Assembly (NCBI GenBank): GCA_910575155.1 | Contig: CAJTDX010000009.1 | Span: 62,001 to 126,000 of the forward strand | DNA from: Lachnospiraceae bacterium | GTDB taxonomy: Bacteria; Bacillota; Clostridia; Lachnospirales; Lachnospiraceae | Direction: 5' to 3' | Length of the DNA stretch: 64,000 nt | Shown here: positions 62,540 through 64,000 of the stretch, one piece after another | Layout of the letters: each line of letters begins with the position of its first letter | How positions within the stretch are numbered: the stretch's first letter is position 1 | Program-made: the position numbers and the translations under genes | Notes under the pieces: generated by a model | Databases searched by the model: none | Seen by the model: only the letters and a program-made list of their open reading frames with translations | What the model was told of the DNA's origin: nothing

Positions 62540-63673
62540 ATGAAGAAGTATATCGGAAAATGGACAGCGCTGCTTTTGGTGTGCGCCGCGGCGGTATTGC
62601 CGGCGGCGGATCTCTGTGCAGCAGAGCATGGACAAACAGGAGGAATTTTGTCGGAAGAGAGCGAGGATTATCCGCAGGAAGATGACAGCGGCGTTTTGCC
62701 AAAGGAAGAAGACGCTGCAGAGGAGGAATATGAAGGCGTGCCAAAAAAAATCCGGGAGGAAGAACCGGAAGATGACGGCGGCAGTCCGGCAGATGAACAC
62801 GCAGACAGCCAGGACGGGGAAGAAACGGGGGATGTGGACGCTTCCGGGCAAATGGGCGAGGTAACGGAGCCAATTACCAAGGAAGATAAACCATATCTTG
62901 CTCTGGGAGCCAATCTGACGCCGCAGCAGCAGAATACGGTACTGGGGCTTCTGGGGATCAATCCGGCGGAGCTTGCAGACTATGACGTTATTTATATTAC
63001 CAATGAGGAGGAGCGTCAATATCTGGGCGGCTATGTGTCCGCGGACAAAATCGGGACGCGCGCCCTGTCTTCTGTGCTTGTGGTGAAGCGGGAAAAGAGA
63101 AATGGAATTAATATCACAACCAAAAATATTTCTTACTGTACGATCGGTATGTATAAAAATGCCCTGATCACAGCGGGTATCACCGATGCGGATATTATTG
63201 TGGCGGGTCCTGCGCCGATTTCCGGAACCGCAGCCCTGGTAGGGGTGATGAAAGCCTATTCCGATATGACCGGAGAGCAGGTTACGGAGCAGAGTATGGA
63301 TACGGCGCTCAACGAGCTGGTGCTTACCGGAGATCTGGCGGATACGGTGGGAGACTCCGAGAAAGCAGAGGAATTGATTGCGTATCTGAAACAGGAGGTC
63401 GTTGGCAAGGATATAAGCTCGGAAAGCGAAATTCAGGAAGTGATCCATAACGCGTGCGACAAATTTAGCGTTAAGCTGTCAGAAGATGAAGTTGGGCAGC
63501 TGACAGAGCTGCTGCAAAAGATTGTCAGTCTGGATCTGGATCTTGATTCGATCAAGGATCAGGCGCAGGAATTATATGACAAACTTTCGCAGATTGACAC
63601 CGGAAGTATTTTTGACAAGATCGCGGGATTTTTCCGTTCTATTATAGACTTTTTTAAGGGCTTGTTCTCCTGA
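62540..63673 (+). CDS. Secreted DUF1002 family protein
   Basis: 377 residues from ATG 62540, with GGAGGAG 5 bases upstream. The signal peptide (about 1-27) ends LCAAEH. A long acidic, disordered linker (28-110) precedes the DUF1002 domain (about 112-345), which starts YLALGANLTPQQQNTVLGLLG and continues with YITNEEERQYLGGYV, SSVLVVKREKRNGINITTKNISYCT and ADIIVAGPAPISGTAALVGVMKAY. The family occurs in Firmicutes with unknown function (YpuA-like in Bacillus). The C-terminus ends in a short hydrophobic tail (FFRSIIDFFKGLFS). The linker is unusual for the family. Function not assigned. Confidence 0.85.
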   Translation: MKKYIGKWTALLLVCAAAVLPAADLCAAEHGQTGGILSEESEDYPQEDDSGVLPKEEDAAEEEYEGVPKKIREEEPEDDGGSPADEHADSQDGEETGDVDASGQMGEVTEPITKEDKPYLALGANLTPQQQNTVLGLLGINPAELADYDVIYITNEEERQYLGGYVSADKIGTRALSSVLVVKREKRNGINITTKNISYCTIGMYKNALITAGITDADIIVAGPAPISGTAALVGVMKAYSDMTGEQVTEQSMDTALNELVLTGDLADTVGDSEKAEELIAYLKQEVVGKDISSESEIQEVIHNACDKFSVKLSEDEVGQLTELLQKIVSLDLDLDSIKDQAQELYDKLSQIDTGSIFDKIAGFFRSIIDFFKGLFS

Positions 63674-63770
63674 TTTCACACAGAAAATCAGAGCGTTTGA
63701 AAAAATGCGCGCAGGCATAAGCGGTGAAAACTGTTCTGGCGCAGTAAAACGGGGCTGTCACAAACATGAC

Positions 63771-63832
63771 GCCCGGCGGTATCTTCCCGTTTCATTTGTG
63801 AAATGCGGTATATACCGCCGGGCTTTTGTTTT
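63771..63832 (+). terminator. Terminator after the DUF1002 gene
   Basis: GCCCGGCGGTAT pairs perfectly with ATACCGCCGGGC, with an inner CATTTGTGAAATG hairpin in the loop, followed by TTTTGTTTT. Confidence 0.8.
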
Positions 63833-63881
63833 GCGGCGGCCCCGTTTGCGCGCGCGGAAAAGCGTGTGCAGGTATGAAAAG

Positions 63882-64000
63882 TTATGTGTTTTTTCGCAGA
63901 AGAGCAATTAATTGCTTAATACAGGGGAGGTAACTTTGCATGTTATGCACCTTCACACGGTTCTCTTCACTGAATCCCACAAGAATGTTATGATTTGCCT
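63882..64000 (-). CDS. Possible C-terminal end of a minus-strand gene (partial)
   Basis: Read on the minus strand, the frame is open from the window edge for 39 codons to TAA at 63884-63882 (ending IKQLIALLRKNT). Composition is plausible for a protein (balanced charged and hydrophobic residues, NHNILVGFSEENRV upstream), but no family is recognised and length is short. Confidence 0.35.
   Translation of the reverse strand, partial: ANHNILVGFSEENRVKVHNMQSYLPCIKQLIALLRKNT

Larger units (their letters stand above)
63674..64000. other. Right-end region: terminator, GC-rich tract and possible gene end
   Basis: It contains the terminator at 63771-63832, a GC-rich stretch (63835-63862, CGCGCGCG type) and, on the minus strand, a frame open from the edge to 63882. 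A 68-codon + strand frame across the terminator is not convincing. Confidence 0.4.

Noticed and set aside
63705-63911. 68-codon + strand frame at the right end
   Set aside because: It runs through the terminator after the DUF1002 gene and has no ribosome binding site or family match.

Overview
The window looks like chromosomal DNA of a spore-forming gut Firmicute, most likely a member of the Lachnospiraceae (Clostridia). The basis is the spoIIA and spoVA sporulation genes, a bile salt hydrolase, an LL-diaminopimelate aminotransferase (dapL) beside dapF, an ANTAR regulator beside glnA, DUF342/FapA and DUF1002 proteins, a Big/FIVAR/InlB-repeat surface beta-galactosidase, strong AGGAGG-type ribosome binding sites, and moderate GC. 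No rRNA, tRNA, CRISPR array, intact transposase or phage gene was recognised. The species assignment is an inference.

Layout. 1-8.4 kb: the end of an RND efflux pump with its TetR regulator, valS, a FapA-like protein, folC, a coupled 47-residue ORF and a membrane TPR protein. 8.4-12.1 kb: sporulation block spoIIAA-spoIIAB-sigF, then a textbook sigma-G promoter and spoVAA-spoVAB-spoVAC with two small extra ORFs. 12.2-28.3 kb: an accessory block that separates spoVAC from spoVAD-spoVAE. It holds two paralogous secreted repeat/transglutaminase-like proteins, an MBOAT plus DHHW/AlgJ-like O-acyltransferase pair, a DUF348/G5 lipoprotein, two collagen-like (BclA-type) proteins flanking a glycosyltransferase-TPR protein, a bile salt hydrolase, a MATE exporter with an attenuator-like leader, and a secreted polysaccharide deacetylase. 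28.4-31.9 kb: spoVAD-spoVAE, an Asn/Asp-rich lipoprotein and a 5'-truncated AAA/PD-(D/E)XK gene followed by dispersed repeats.

31.9-40.5 kb is metabolic: guaB, an orphan eukaryotic-type hisA, glnA with an ANTAR regulator, dapF-dapL, and a NarL-type two-component system. 40.5-48.9 kb holds a 166-bp inverted-repeat element and a very large surface beta-galactosidase whose frame is broken twice (in the signal peptide and inside an NPCBM-like domain). 49-53.3 kb is an AT-rich, partly decayed stretch: an alpha/beta hydrolase, an XRE membrane regulator, remnants of a membrane protein gene, one GT2 gene and a frameshifted DMT/EamA-like gene. 53.3-64 kb is housekeeping: pncB, a trigger-factor-like lipoprotein, asnS, a DHH phosphoesterase, truA, recJ, a lysophospholipase-like hydrolase and a DUF1002 protein.

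How the genes may work together. SpoIIAA/SpoIIAB/SigF set the forespore programme. SigG would then drive the spoVA dipicolinic-acid channel genes. The collagen-like proteins have sigma-K-like upstream sites and would be late mother-cell products forming an exosporium nap, glycosylated by the GT encoded between them. The O-acyltransferase pair and transglutaminase-like secreted proteins could modify or crosslink a spore or cell-surface layer. These links are inferences from gene order and domain content. Promoters, hairpins and starts were read by eye, and domain positions are approximate.
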